Positions 1-6,939 of a DNA stretch of 14,701 bases are shown piece by piece. Source of the stretch: Dactylosporangium sp. AC04546 (GTDB lineage Bacteria; Actinomycetota; Actinomycetes; Mycobacteriales; Micromonosporaceae); the NCBI RefSeq assembly GCF_022095675.1, contig NZ_JAHYSG010000184.1, forward strand, positions 1 to 14,701, written 5' to 3'. How positions within the stretch are numbered: position 1 is the first letter of the stretch; the number at the start of each line of letters is the position of its first letter. Made by a program: the position numbers and the translations under genes. The notes under the pieces were generated by a model. The model searched no databases, had not been told where the DNA came from, and saw only the letters and a program-made list of their open reading frames with translations.

Positions 1-1545
1 CACGCGGGCTGGCCAGGCTGGTCCCAACCCGCAGCCCAACCCGGCTGGACGCCTCCGGCAACGGGCCAGGCCACACCGCCCGGCCAGGCCGGGTGGGCCC
101 CACCCGCCGGCTCCCAGCCCCAGGCACAGCCCGGCTGGCCACAGCCGCCCGCCACGGCCCAGCCGGCATGGGGCCAGCCGCAGTCATCCGCACCCCCGGC
201 ATCGGCCCCGCCGGCCCCGTCCTGGGGCCAGGCGGCAGAGCCCGCGTCAGCACCGCCGGCACCGTCCTGGGGCCAGGCCGCCGAGCCCGCCTCCGCGCCG
301 CCCGCGCCCTCGTGGGGCCAAGCGGCGCAGCCCGCCTCGGCGCCACCGGCCTCCGCGCCGCCCGCGCCCTCGTGGGGTCAGGCGGCAGAGCCCGCCTCGG
401 TACCGCCGGCCCAGCAGTCCTGGAACCAGCCGGCAGCGCAGGGCTGGGCCGCGCCTCCCGCGCAGCCGGCCGAGCCCGCAGCACCGTCCTGGGGCCAGGC
501 CGCCGAACCGGCATCCGCACCCCCAGCGCCGTCCTGGGGCGAGGCTGCCGAACCGGCGCCCGCACCCCCGGCACCGTCCTGGAACCAGGCCGCCGAACCA
601 GCGTCCGCACCCCCCGCGCCGTCGTGGGGCCCGGCCGCCGGACAGGCGTCCGCACCCCCGGCACCGTCTCAGCCCGCAGCACCGCCGTGGGAACCGGCGC
701 CCGCATCGCCCGCGCCGTCGTGGGGCCAGGCCGCCGAGCCGGCGTCCGCGCCGCCCGCGCCTTCGTGGGGGCAGCCGGCCGAGCCCGCGGCGCCGTCGTG
801 GGGTCAAGCGGCCGAGCCGCCCGCGCCGTCGTGGGGGCAGCCGCCCAGCTCGCCCCCGCCCGCGTCGGCGCCCCAGGCGCAGCAGGCGTGGAACCAGCAG
901 GGTGCACCCGCGTCGGGTGGTGGCAGTGAGCCGGGCTGGGCGCCGCCGCCTGCACAGCAGGGGTGGAATCCGCCCGGCGCGAAGGCACCAGAAGTACCGG
1001 ATGCGGCCCTTCCGTCCTGGCCGCCGTCCACTCACGAGAGTCCATTCTCGGGAAATGATCGAGAGGGGAACCAAAATGCCGGTGGGACGTACCCGGCCAG
1101 TGGCGCACCGAACCACACCGGGCCGGAGCACCAGCAGCCCCCAGCAATTCCTCCGCCCATAGAGGTACAGGAGGAAGAGGAAAAGACGGAAGCAGCGTCC
1201 GCCGAGGCCACGCAACTGGTCGGCAGCGCAGCGGAAAGCTACGGGAAGTGGGCTCGCAACCAGCGACTCTCAGCCGGCACAGTCTATGGCGGGCAGGGCG
1301 GAAGACCTGTTTCAGCCGACGGCGGGAGTCCTCTGGAGAACAGCGGCTCGCTCACCGGGCACATTCTCAGTCAGGGCACGCAGGAAACGGACGACGACGA
1401 CGAGGAGCCGTCGAAGTCCGGCAATCTGCGGGTGTACATCATCATCGCGGTCATCCTGATCGTGCTGGTGGTCGGCGGTTATTTCACGGTCACCGTGGTC
1501 CGGGATTTCATGGACAGCACGTTCCAAGGTGTACCGCAGAAGTGA
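1..1545 (+). CDS. Partial Pro/Ala/Trp-repeat protein with C-terminal membrane anchor
   Basis: Function unknown. The frame is open from base 1 to a TGA at 1543-1545, giving 514 residues; the start codon is left of the window. The N-terminal two thirds are rich in Pro, Ala, Gln, Gly and Trp, with about twelve PSW-centred units of roughly 15 residues (consensus APSWGQAAEPASAPP, bases about 205-850). A polar linker follows, with acidic runs (QEEEEK, DDDDEE) near the membrane. Residues about 478-500 form one strongly hydrophobic helix (VYIIIAVILIVLVVGG) preceded by basic SKSGNLR and followed by only 14 residues, so the protein is probably tail-anchored with the repeats in the cytoplasm; the missing N-terminus could change this. 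Lys, Asp, Tyr and Ile appear only in the C-terminal part, where composition is normal for a protein. Open frames on the opposite strand and in the other plus frames here are side effects of the repeat composition. The frame is clear; the function is not. Confidence 0.8.
   Translation, partial: HAGWPGWSQPAAQPGWTPPATGQATPPGQAGWAPPAGSQPQAQPGWPQPPATAQPAWGQPQSSAPPASAPPAPSWGQAAEPASAPPAPSWGQAAEPASAPPAPSWGQAAQPASAPPASAPPAPSWGQAAEPASVPPAQQSWNQPAAQGWAAPPAQPAEPAAPSWGQAAEPASAPPAPSWGEAAEPAPAPPAPSWNQAAEPASAPPAPSWGPAAGQASAPPAPSQPAAPPWEPAPASPAPSWGQAAEPASAPPAPSWGQPAEPAAPSWGQAAEPPAPSWGQPPSSPPPASAPQAQQAWNQQGAPASGGGSEPGWAPPPAQQGWNPPGAKAPEVPDAALPSWPPSTHESPFSGNDREGNQNAGGTYPASGAPNHTGPEHQQPPAIPPPIEVQEEEEKTEAASAEATQLVGSAAESYGKWARNQRLSAGTVYGGQGGRPVSADGGSPLENSGSLTGHILSQGTQETDDDDEEPSKSGNLRVYIIIAVILIVLVVGGYFTVTVVRDFMDSTFQGVPQK
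205..850 (+). repeat. Coding tandem repeat, about 45 bp (15 residue) PSWGQ units
   Basis: About twelve degenerate copies of a 45-bp unit encode APSWGQAAEPASAPP-like peptides. The Trp codons run from 223 to 834. Some units are shortened (AAPSWGQAAEPP) and some extended by an additional APPAS. One block, around 415-480, is diverged (QQSWNQPAAQGW). Trp and its flanking Pro-Ser are the best conserved positions, while third bases vary (tcc or tcg, ggc or ggg). This suggests selection on the peptide rather than recent duplication alone. Confidence 0.8.
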
Positions 1546-1623
1546 GCCACGACACGGGATGCGGGATCTTCCGCGGAGATCGGATAAGCTGAACCGTTCT
1601 CCAATCGGAAGGTCCCACTCTCC

Positions 1624-2949
1624 TTGCTGCTCGCCGACGCCAGCCAGTACCCCTCAATCTTCGAAACGACCGAGCACCCCGAGCCCGCGCAGAGCGGCTT
1701 CGCGGGGCTCGGGCTGCCCGCCAAGCTTGTGCGGGCGCTCGCTCGGCAGGACATCACCGAGCCGTTCCCCATCCAGACCGCGACCGTTCCCGACGCGCTG
1801 CGGGGCCGTGACGTGCTCGGCCGCGGGCGGACCGGCTCGGGCAAGACGCTCGCGTTCGGCCTGCCGGTCCTGGCCCGGATCGCGGCGAGCGGGCGGTCGC
1901 GGCCGCACGCGCCCAAGGCGCTCGTGCTGGTGCCGACGCGCGAGCTCGCCATGCAGGTCAACGACGCGCTGACCCCGCTGGCCAAGGCGCTGGGGCTGTT
2001 CTGCAAGACCGCCGTGGGCGGCGTGCCCTACGACCGGCAGATCTGGTCGCTGGAGCGCGGCGTCGACGTCCTGGTCGCGACGCCGGGGCGGCTGGGTGAC
2101 CTGATCAAGCGCGGTGCGTGCCGCCTCGACGCGGTGGCGATCACGGTACTGGACGAGGCCGACCAGATGGCCGACATGGGCTTCCTGCCCGAGGTCACCG
2201 AGATCCTCGCTCAGACGCCGGAGGGCGGCCAGCGGCTGCTCTTCTCCGCGACGCTGGACAAGGACGTCGACACGCTCGTCGCCCGGTTCCTGATCGACCC
2301 CGTGACCCACTCGATCGAGCCCGCGGTCGCGTCCGTCGGATCCATGGACCACCACGTGCTCCTGGTGCCCCCGAACGACAAGGTGGCGATCGCCGCCTCG
2401 ATCGCGGCCCGTCAGGGGCGGACGATTCTGTTCGTGAAGACTCAGGCTGCCGTCGATGAGCTCGTGGATCAGTTTGCCGCGGTGGGTGTACGGGCGGGAG
2501 CCCTGCACGGCGGCAAGACCCAGCGGGTGCGCACGCGGACGCTCGCCGAGTTCCGGGAGGGCACGGTCGACGTGCTCGTCGCCACGGACGTCGCCGCGCG
2601 CGGCATTCACATTGATGACGTGTCCCTTGTAGTACACGTGGATCTCCCGCGGGATCAGAAGGACTATCTGCACCGGGCCGGCCGGACCGCTCGGGCTGGC
2701 GCCGCGGGCACGGTCGTGACGCTGGTGCTGCCACGGCAGCGGCGGCGGGCGGCGGCGCTGCTGGCGAAGGCCGGAGTGACCCCGAAGGAGCTGCGGGTGC
2801 GTGCGGGTGACCCAGCGTTGGCCGAGGTCACCGGGGCGCGCCAGCCGAGCGGGGTGCCCGTGCGAGTGCCTCCGCAGCGCCCAGCCGCGGGCGGCTCGCG
2901 CCGGCCCCGGACCGGACCGCCGCGCCACCGATTCCCCCGGGTGAGCTGA
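1624..2949 (+). CDS. DEAD-box ATP-dependent RNA helicase
   Basis: A 441-residue RNA helicase that uses ATP to unwind or remodel RNA in the cytoplasm. All core motifs are present: Q motif (PFPIQ, about 47-51), motif I GRTGSGKT (about 68-75), Ia PTRELA (104-109), TPGR (153-156), DEAD (177-180), SAT (208-210), VATDVAARG (about 319-327) and HRAGRTARAG (350-359). The basic Arg/Pro tail after about residue 370 is a likely RNA-binding extension. The start is taken as TTG at 1624: an in-frame TAA at 1585-1587 blocks longer forms, the next start-like codon would remove part of the Q-motif region, and GGAAGG (1607-1612) lies 11 bases upstream. A weak -10-like TAAGCT is at 1585-1590. It resembles the RhlE/DeaD-like group, but I cannot assign a named orthologue. 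No partner gene is evident; it lies 78 bases after the repeat protein. Confidence 0.93.
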   Translation: MLLADASQYPSIFETTEHPEPAQSGFAGLGLPAKLVRALARQDITEPFPIQTATVPDALRGRDVLGRGRTGSGKTLAFGLPVLARIAASGRSRPHAPKALVLVPTRELAMQVNDALTPLAKALGLFCKTAVGGVPYDRQIWSLERGVDVLVATPGRLGDLIKRGACRLDAVAITVLDEADQMADMGFLPEVTEILAQTPEGGQRLLFSATLDKDVDTLVARFLIDPVTHSIEPAVASVGSMDHHVLLVPPNDKVAIAASIAARQGRTILFVKTQAAVDELVDQFAAVGVRAGALHGGKTQRVRTRTLAEFREGTVDVLVATDVAARGIHIDDVSLVVHVDLPRDQKDYLHRAGRTARAGAAGTVVTLVLPRQRRRAAALLAKAGVTPKELRVRAGDPALAEVTGARQPSGVPVRVPPQRPAAGGSRRPRTGPPRHRFPRVS

Positions 2950-2980
2950 GCGCCGGGCGATTTTTGTCGTACCGGTCGGA

Positions 2981-2986
2981 TACGTT
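2981..2986 (+). promoter_or_regulatory. Candidate -10 box of a leaderless promoter (glycolipid-binding gene)
   Basis: TACGTT fits the actinobacterial TANNNT -10 pattern. Exactly 7 bases separate it from the ATG at 2994, so transcription would begin at or next to the start codon. No ribosome binding site lies upstream of that ATG and no convincing -35 box is visible. Confidence 0.4.
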
Positions 2987-2993
2987 GCCGGTC

Positions 2994-3599
2994 ATGACGG
3001 TGCTTCCACGAGCGTTCGCCTGGCAGAGGACCGACACGACCGGCGGCGAGTTCGCCGCCCTGGACGACCGGCGGGGGCTGCACGCCCGCGGCACGGCGTT
3101 CGCCGCCGACCGCGGGGTGTATGCGTGCCGCTATGAGCTGCACACCGACGAGGGATGGGCCAGCACCCGGCTCGAGGTCACGGCCGAGGGTGCCGGCTGG
3201 CTGCGCACGTTACGCATGGAGCGGGCCGCCGGCCGCTGGCGGGTGACCACCGGTGAGCAGGGCGACCTGGAGCGGGTGCTCAAGGGCGCCCCGTTCGCCG
3301 GCATCGAGGACCCCGACCGGCTGCACAACGTGCTCGACGTCGACCTCTACAACTCGCCCCTGACCAACACGCTGCCGATCCGGCGCCTGGGCCTGCATCG
3401 GGCCGCCCCGGGCACGACGGTGACGATCGAGGCGGCCTGGATCCTGCTGCCCAGCCTCGCCGTGCTGCCCGTTGAGCAGACCTACGAGGTGCTGGAGGGG
3501 CGCCGGTTGCGGTACAGCTCGGAGAACTTCACGGCCGTCTTCCAGATCGACGAGGAGGGATGGGTCACGGAGTATCCGGACCTGGCGACGCTCGCGTAG
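2994..3599 (+). CDS. Putative glycolipid-binding family protein (PF06475-like)
   Basis: The 201-residue soluble product resembles the putative glycolipid-binding family (PF06475/COG3554). The features I recognise are an early AWQRTDTTGGEF segment, an alternating Trp/Arg-rich beta pattern (WASTRLEV, GRWRVTTGEQ), the hallmark DVDLYNSPLTNTLPIRRL around residues 115-132, and a C-terminal RYSSENFTAVFQIDEEGWV followed by YPDL. Family members are small beta-barrel proteins of poorly defined role; the glycolipid link is only a family name, so ligand and pathway are open. I chose ATG 2994 over an upstream in-frame TTG at 2964, because homology begins just after it and a -10-like TACGTT ends 7 bases before it, as in a leaderless transcript. 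No Shine-Dalgarno sequence is visible. No signal peptide or membrane segment. It stands alone, 44 bases after the helicase gene. Confidence 0.75.
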   Translation: MTVLPRAFAWQRTDTTGGEFAALDDRRGLHARGTAFAADRGVYACRYELHTDEGWASTRLEVTAEGAGWLRTLRMERAAGRWRVTTGEQGDLERVLKGAPFAGIEDPDRLHNVLDVDLYNSPLTNTLPIRRLGLHRAAPGTTVTIEAAWILLPSLAVLPVEQTYEVLEGRRLRYSSENFTAVFQIDEEGWVTEYPDLATLA

Positions 3600-3615
3600 C
3601 GGCTGGCCACGGGCC

Positions 3616-3889
3616 TCAGCCGTCGACCGGTGAACCGGTCGGCGTGTGTCTGGCCGCCAGGCGGCGGGCCTGGCGGCGCTGACCTGCGCGGCCGAGCGCG
3701 AGCATGGTGCCGGCCAGCGGCATCGCGGTCCGTGGGAAGGCGTCGAAGCGCCTGACCAGCCCACCCCGCCAGCGTGGCAGCGCAACCACCGGCCGGGGGT
3801 GCTCGACGAGCCGGCCGATTAGGCGCGCGACCCGCTCCGGGGGTGAGCAGCGTGCCCGTGAACGAGACCGCGATCCCGACGTCGCCCAG
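3616..3889 (-). pseudogene. 3' remnant of a short-chain dehydrogenase/reductase gene
   Basis: On the minus strand the frame ending in TGA at 3618-3616 reads PERVARLIGRLVEHPRPVVA and continues FDAFPRTAMPLAGTMLALGR, ending GQRRQARRLAARHTP. This resembles the C-terminal segment of actinobacterial SDR oxidoreductases. The matching upstream part (LGDVGIAVSFTGTLLT) lies in a different frame, joined at a run of five C on the minus strand (plus 3839-3843), which points to a one-base frameshift. An in-frame TAG at 3892-3890 stops that segment on its upstream side. The Rossmann fold, the TGxxxGxG site and the YxxxK catalytic pair are all missing, so most of the gene is gone. It lies between the glycolipid-binding gene and lrp. 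A 119-residue open frame (3616-3975) can be read here, but its first 40 residues are out of frame with the homology. The SDR assignment is from motif memory; a lone C-terminal domain is the alternative. Confidence 0.5.
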
Positions 3890-3935
3890 CTAACCGCCGG
3901 CCCGCGAGATGGACACAGGCCAGCGGCGATCAGGG

Positions 3936-4391
3936 TCAGGGCTGGTCGGGCGCCGGCTGCGGCCGGCCCTCCCACTTGGTCGAGAGGGCGATCGCGGTGC
4001 GGGTGCGGGCGATGCCCTTGACCCGGTTCAGCTCCACGATCAGCCGCTCCAGGTCGCCGATCGTCCGCACCCGGGCCTTGCAGAGGAACGACTCCTCACC
4101 CGCCATGAAGTAGCACGACTCGATCTCGTGCCGTTCGCGCAGCGCGTCGAGGATGCCCTCGGTGTCGCCGCTGCTGTCCTGGACGATGCCGATCACGGCG
4201 GTGACCGTCAGGCCGACCGCTTCCGGCTGGACCTCCGCGCGGTACCCCTGAATCACCCCGGAGGCTTCGAGCTTGCCGACCCGCTCGTGCACGGCCGGTG
4301 CGGAGAGCCCGACCTTCCGGGCGAGTTCCGCATATGGAAGACGGGCGTTGTCCCGAAGTAGGTCGATGAGTCGACGATCGATCTGGTCCAT
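3936..4391 (-). CDS. Lrp/AsnC family transcriptional regulator
   Basis: A 151-residue DNA-binding regulator, the usual Lrp/AsnC length. Residues 1-60 are the AsnC-type helix-turn-helix (MDQIDRRLIDLLRDNARLPY, then ELARKVGLSAPAVHERVGKL and GVIQGY). The rest is the ligand-sensing RAM/AsnC domain (VTAVIGIVQ, CYFMAGEESFLCKARVRTIG). Family members bind amino acids or related metabolites and form dimers to octamers. The ATG at 4391 is chosen because the family begins at MDxIDxxIL; an in-frame extension to 4436 adds non-homologous basic residues. TAGGCT (4404-4399) ends 7 bases before this ATG, consistent with a leaderless transcript. It is divergent from bldC across 185 bases, and may control itself, as many Lrp proteins do; no operator is recognisable. 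The ligand and regulon cannot be read from sequence. Confidence 0.92.
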   Translation of the reverse strand: MDQIDRRLIDLLRDNARLPYAELARKVGLSAPAVHERVGKLEASGVIQGYRAEVQPEAVGLTVTAVIGIVQDSSGDTEGILDALRERHEIESCYFMAGEESFLCKARVRTIGDLERLIVELNRVKGIARTRTAIALSTKWEGRPQPAPDQP

Positions 4392-4398
4392 CACGACA

Positions 4399-4404
4399 AG
4401 CCTA
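4399..4404 (-). promoter_or_regulatory. Candidate -10 box of a leaderless promoter (lrp)
   Basis: Read on the minus strand, TAGGCT fits TANNNT and is followed by exactly 7 bases (tgtcgtg) and then the ATG at 4391. There is no Shine-Dalgarno sequence. An upstream TTACCG at 18-base spacing is only a poor -35 match. Confidence 0.4.
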
Positions 4405-4458
4405 ATGCGCCGCGTTTTAGCACGGTAATTGCCCAAGAAGTGCGTTTTCCTCGTTTCC

Positions 4459-4487
4459 CGGACACGGCACGTGAGCGGTGCTGTAAT
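4459..4487 (+). promoter_or_regulatory. Candidate sigma70-type promoter for bldC
   Basis: CGGACA (4459-4464) matches the -35 consensus at four positions and TGTAAT (4482-4487) matches the -10 consensus at five. They are 17 bases apart. Transcription would begin near 4494, leaving a leader of about 80 bases before bldC with a strong ribosome binding site at its end. Confidence 0.4.
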
Positions 4488-4576
4488 GGGCGTACATCCC
4501 AGGATGACTCGCGCTTTCAGCTTCGCAGCATGGGGGTGCGCGGGCCCGGCGAGCCACCCAGGGTAAAGGAGGGGCC

Positions 4577-4804
4577 GTGGAGACGGGAGATCGTCTGCTG
4601 ACGCCCGGTGAGGTCGCTGCCTTGTTCCGCGTCGATCCGAAAACGGTGACGCGCTGGGCGGCGGCCGGCCGGATCAGCAGCATCCGAACCCCGGGAGGAC
4701 ACCGGCGGTTCCGGGAATCCGAGGTGAGGGCGTTGCTCGAGGGGGATGAGTCCCCCGACGACACCTCTACCGGGAATGGCCGAGCTCACCCGACCAACGA
4801 GTGA
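4577..4804 (+). CDS. bldC: BldC-type MerR-like developmental regulator
   Basis: A 75-residue DNA-binding protein closely resembling Streptomyces BldC (68 residues). The matching core is LLTPGEVAALFRVDPKTVTR, then WAAAGRISSIRTPGGHRRFR and ESEVRALL. It is a single winged helix-turn-helix of the MerR type without the coiled-coil or effector domain. BldC of streptomycetes holds back the switch from vegetative growth to sporulation and binds arrays of direct repeats head to tail. The GTG at 4577 follows AAAGGAGGGG (4565-4574), the best ribosome binding site in the window, so the start is secure. The last 20 or so residues (DESPDDTSTGNGRAHPTNE) do not resemble the Streptomyces tail and are mostly encoded in the 38 bases shared with the convergent mqnM. 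Identity as the BldC orthologue is strong; the developmental role here is inferred. Confidence 0.93.
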   Translation: METGDRLLTPGEVAALFRVDPKTVTRWAAAGRISSIRTPGGHRRFRESEVRALLEGDESPDDTSTGNGRAHPTNE

Positions 4805-5402
4805 ACAGGCTGTGGGACACGCCGGCGGCGTCGAGGACCTTGCCGGCGACGAAATCGACCAACTGCTGAGCGGTGGCCGCGGCTCCGGCGGAGTAGAAGC
4901 CGGGGCTCGCGGGGAGGACCACCGCACCCGCGTCGTGCAGTGCGATGAGGTGCTCCAGGTGACTTCGGGTCACCGGGGTCTCTCTGGGCACGACCACGAC
5001 CGGTCGGTGCTCCTTGAGGTTGACCTCGGCGGCGCGCTGCAGCAGATCCTTGGACAGACCGATGGCGATCCCGGCGCAGGCGGCGGTGCTGGCCGGGACG
5101 ACGAGCATGCCCTTGACCGGGTACGAGCCGCTGCTCGGGCCGGCGGCCAGGTCGCCGGCCGGCCAGTGGGTGACGTCGGCGCCGTCGAGGGGGGCCTGCA
5201 GCCAGGCGGCCAGGTCGTCCTTCCAGTGCGCGTCGCGGAACGAGACGCCGGTCTCGTCGAGGATCGTCAGCCGGGCCGCCCGCGACACGACGAGGTCGAC
5301 GGCCTCGCCGGCGTCGAACAGTGCCCGGAGCACCGCCGCGGCGTACGGCGTGCCGGACGCGCCGGAAACCCCGACGACCCATGGTCTGCGCTGGTCACTC
5401 AC
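4767..5402 (-). CDS. mqnM: UbiX-family flavin prenyltransferase (MqnM-like)
   Basis: A 211-residue UbiX-type enzyme. The family joins dimethylallyl (mono)phosphate to FMN to make prenylated FMN, the cofactor of UbiD decarboxylases. Seen: the N-terminal FMN-binding VVGVSGASGTPYAAAVL, then VVPASTAACAGIAIGLSKDL followed by LQRAAEVNLKEHRPVVVVPRETP, which is the UbiX signature. Next to a UbiD and a UbiA homologue it most likely serves futalosine-pathway menaquinone synthesis, where the Streptomyces counterpart is called MqnM. The start is taken as GTG 5402, just before SDQRRPWVVGVSG; a GTG at 5408 is nearly as likely, and extensions to 5510 run into the divergent mqnL. A leaderless start is possible: CACAGT (5415-5410), a weaker -10, ends 7 bases upstream. 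The stop (TAG, 4769-4767) lies inside the end of bldC. Confidence 0.9.
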   Translation of the reverse strand: MSDQRRPWVVGVSGASGTPYAAAVLRALFDAGEAVDLVVSRAARLTILDETGVSFRDAHWKDDLAAWLQAPLDGADVTHWPAGDLAAGPSSGSYPVKGMLVVPASTAACAGIAIGLSKDLLQRAAEVNLKEHRPVVVVPRETPVTRSHLEHLIALHDAGAVVLPASPGFYSAGAAATAQQLVDFVAGKVLDAAGVSHSLFTRWSGELGHSR

Positions 5403-5478
5403 ACCCACAACTGTGCCATGGGACGCACGAGCGCCGACCCGCCGGAAAACTGTCAGTGGGTGTTGCCAAGATGGGTAC

Positions 5479-6939
5479 ATGACGCGCGGCTTCCCCTTCG
5501 CGGATCTCAACGACTTTCTCGCCGCCCTGCAGCGGGCGGGCGAGCTTCATCGGGTCGGCGTGCCCGTCGACCCGCACCTGGAGATCAGCGAGGTCGTCAC
5601 CCGCACCGTGCGGGCCGGCGGGCCGGCGCTGCTGTTCGAGCGGCCGACGCGCGGCGACATGCCGGTGGCGATCAACCTGTTCGGCACCGAGCGCCGCATG
5701 GCGATGGCGCTGGGCGTCGAGCACCTCGATGAGGTCGGCGCGCGCATCGGTGAGCTGGCCAAGCCCGAGCTGCCGGTCGGCTGGGCCGGCATCCGGGATG
5801 GCATCGGCAAGCTGATGCAGCTCAAGTCGGTCCCGCCGAAGCACGTGAAGAGCGCACCCTGCCAGGAGGTCGTCTACAAGGGCGACCAGGTCGACCTCAA
5901 CCGGCTGCCCGGCCTGCAGGTCTGGCCCGACGACGGCGGCATCTACCACAACTTCGGCCTGACCCACACGAAGCATCCCGAGACGGGCAAGCGCAACCTG
6001 GGGCTCTACCGGCTGCAGCAGCACAGCCACAACACGCTCGGCATGCACTGGCAGATCCACAAGGACTCGACGGCCCACCACGCGGTCGCCGAGCGCCTCG
6101 GCCGCCGCCTCCCGGTCGCGATCGCCATCGGCGCCGACCCCGTCGTCTCCTACACGGCGAGCGCCCCGCTGCCGTCCGACATCGACGAATACCTGTTCGC
6201 CGGTTTCCTCCGCGGCGAGCGGGTCGAGATGGTCGACTGCCTGACCGTGCCGCTGCAGGTGCCGGCCAACGCCCAGATCATCCTCGAGGGCTACCTGGAG
6301 CCCGGCGAGCGGCTGCCGGAGGGCCCGTTCGGCGACCACACGGGGTTCTACACGCCGGTGGAGGACTTTCCGGTACTGCACGTGGAGTGCATGACGACCC
6401 GCAAGCAGCCGATCTACCACTCGATCATCACGTCCAAGCCGCCGCAGGAGGACCACGGCCTGGGCAAGGCGACGGAGCGCATCTTCCTGCCCCTGCTCAA
6501 GATCCTGATCCCTGACATCGTCGACTACGACCTGCCCGCGGCCGGCGTCTTCCACAACTGCGTGATCGTGTCGATCCGCAAGCGCTACCCGAAGCACGCT
6601 CAGAAGGTCATGAGCGCCATCTGGGGCGCCCACCTGCTGTCGCTGTCGAAGCTCATCGTGGTCGTCGACGATGACTGCGACGTCCACGACTACGCCGAGG
6701 TGGCGTTCCGCGCCTTCGGCAACGTCGACTACTCCCACGACCTGCTGCTCACCGAGGGCCCGGTCGACCACCTCGACCACGCCTCTTACCAGCAGTTCTG
6801 GGGCGGCAAGGCCGGCATCGACGCGACGCGGAAGGGCCCGGCGGAGGGCTATCATCGCGGCTGGCCGGATGAGATGGTCATGCCGGCCGAGATCGTGGCG
6901 CGGGTCGACAAGCGCTGGAAAGAGTACGGATTCAAGTGA
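5479..6939 (+). CDS. mqnL: UbiD-family decarboxylase (MqnL-like)
   Basis: A 486-residue prenyl-FMN-dependent decarboxylase, full length for UbiD. It would remove the ring carboxyl from the prenylated naphthoate intermediate of menaquinone synthesis, acting after MqnP. Visible signatures are PGLQVWPDDGGIYHNFGLTH (about 144-163), GLYRLQ with the conserved Arg at about 178, HWQIHKD, PEGPFGDHTGFY (about 280-291) carrying acidic active-site residues, and the C-terminal VDDDCDVHDYAEVAFR. The ATG at 5479 is chosen because the family begins at FADLNDFLAAL; the frame remains open upstream only because it shadows mqnM on the other strand. It is divergent from mqnM (76 bases apart) and its TGA overlaps the GTG of mqnP by 4 bases. 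Assignment to menaquinone rather than another aromatic acid rests on the neighbours. Confidence 0.92.
   Translation: MTRGFPFADLNDFLAALQRAGELHRVGVPVDPHLEISEVVTRTVRAGGPALLFERPTRGDMPVAINLFGTERRMAMALGVEHLDEVGARIGELAKPELPVGWAGIRDGIGKLMQLKSVPPKHVKSAPCQEVVYKGDQVDLNRLPGLQVWPDDGGIYHNFGLTHTKHPETGKRNLGLYRLQQHSHNTLGMHWQIHKDSTAHHAVAERLGRRLPVAIAIGADPVVSYTASAPLPSDIDEYLFAGFLRGERVEMVDCLTVPLQVPANAQIILEGYLEPGERLPEGPFGDHTGFYTPVEDFPVLHVECMTTRKQPIYHSIITSKPPQEDHGLGKATERIFLPLLKILIPDIVDYDLPAAGVFHNCVIVSIRKRYPKHAQKVMSAIWGAHLLSLSKLIVVVDDDCDVHDYAEVAFRAFGNVDYSHDLLLTEGPVDHLDHASYQQFWGGKAGIDATRKGPAEGYHRGWPDEMVMPAEIVARVDKRWKEYGFK

Noticed and set aside
93..929. Plus-strand open frame of 278 codons rich in Arg, Gly and Ala, and the opposing 322-codon Arg-rich frame at 247-1215
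   Set aside because: Both are shadows of the Pro/Ala repeat gene in frame 1. Their products lack normal composition, whereas frame 1 ends in an ordinary protein sequence with a membrane helix.
1565..1581. Hairpin GATCT/AGATC after the repeat protein gene as a terminator
   Set aside because: The stem is only 5 bp with no T run, and a candidate helicase promoter box lies just beyond it; the evidence is too weak to call.
1654..2928. Minus-strand 424-codon frame opposite the helicase
   Set aside because: The plus strand encodes every DEAD-box motif in order; the antisense frame is Arg/His/Pro-rich and has no recognisable domain.
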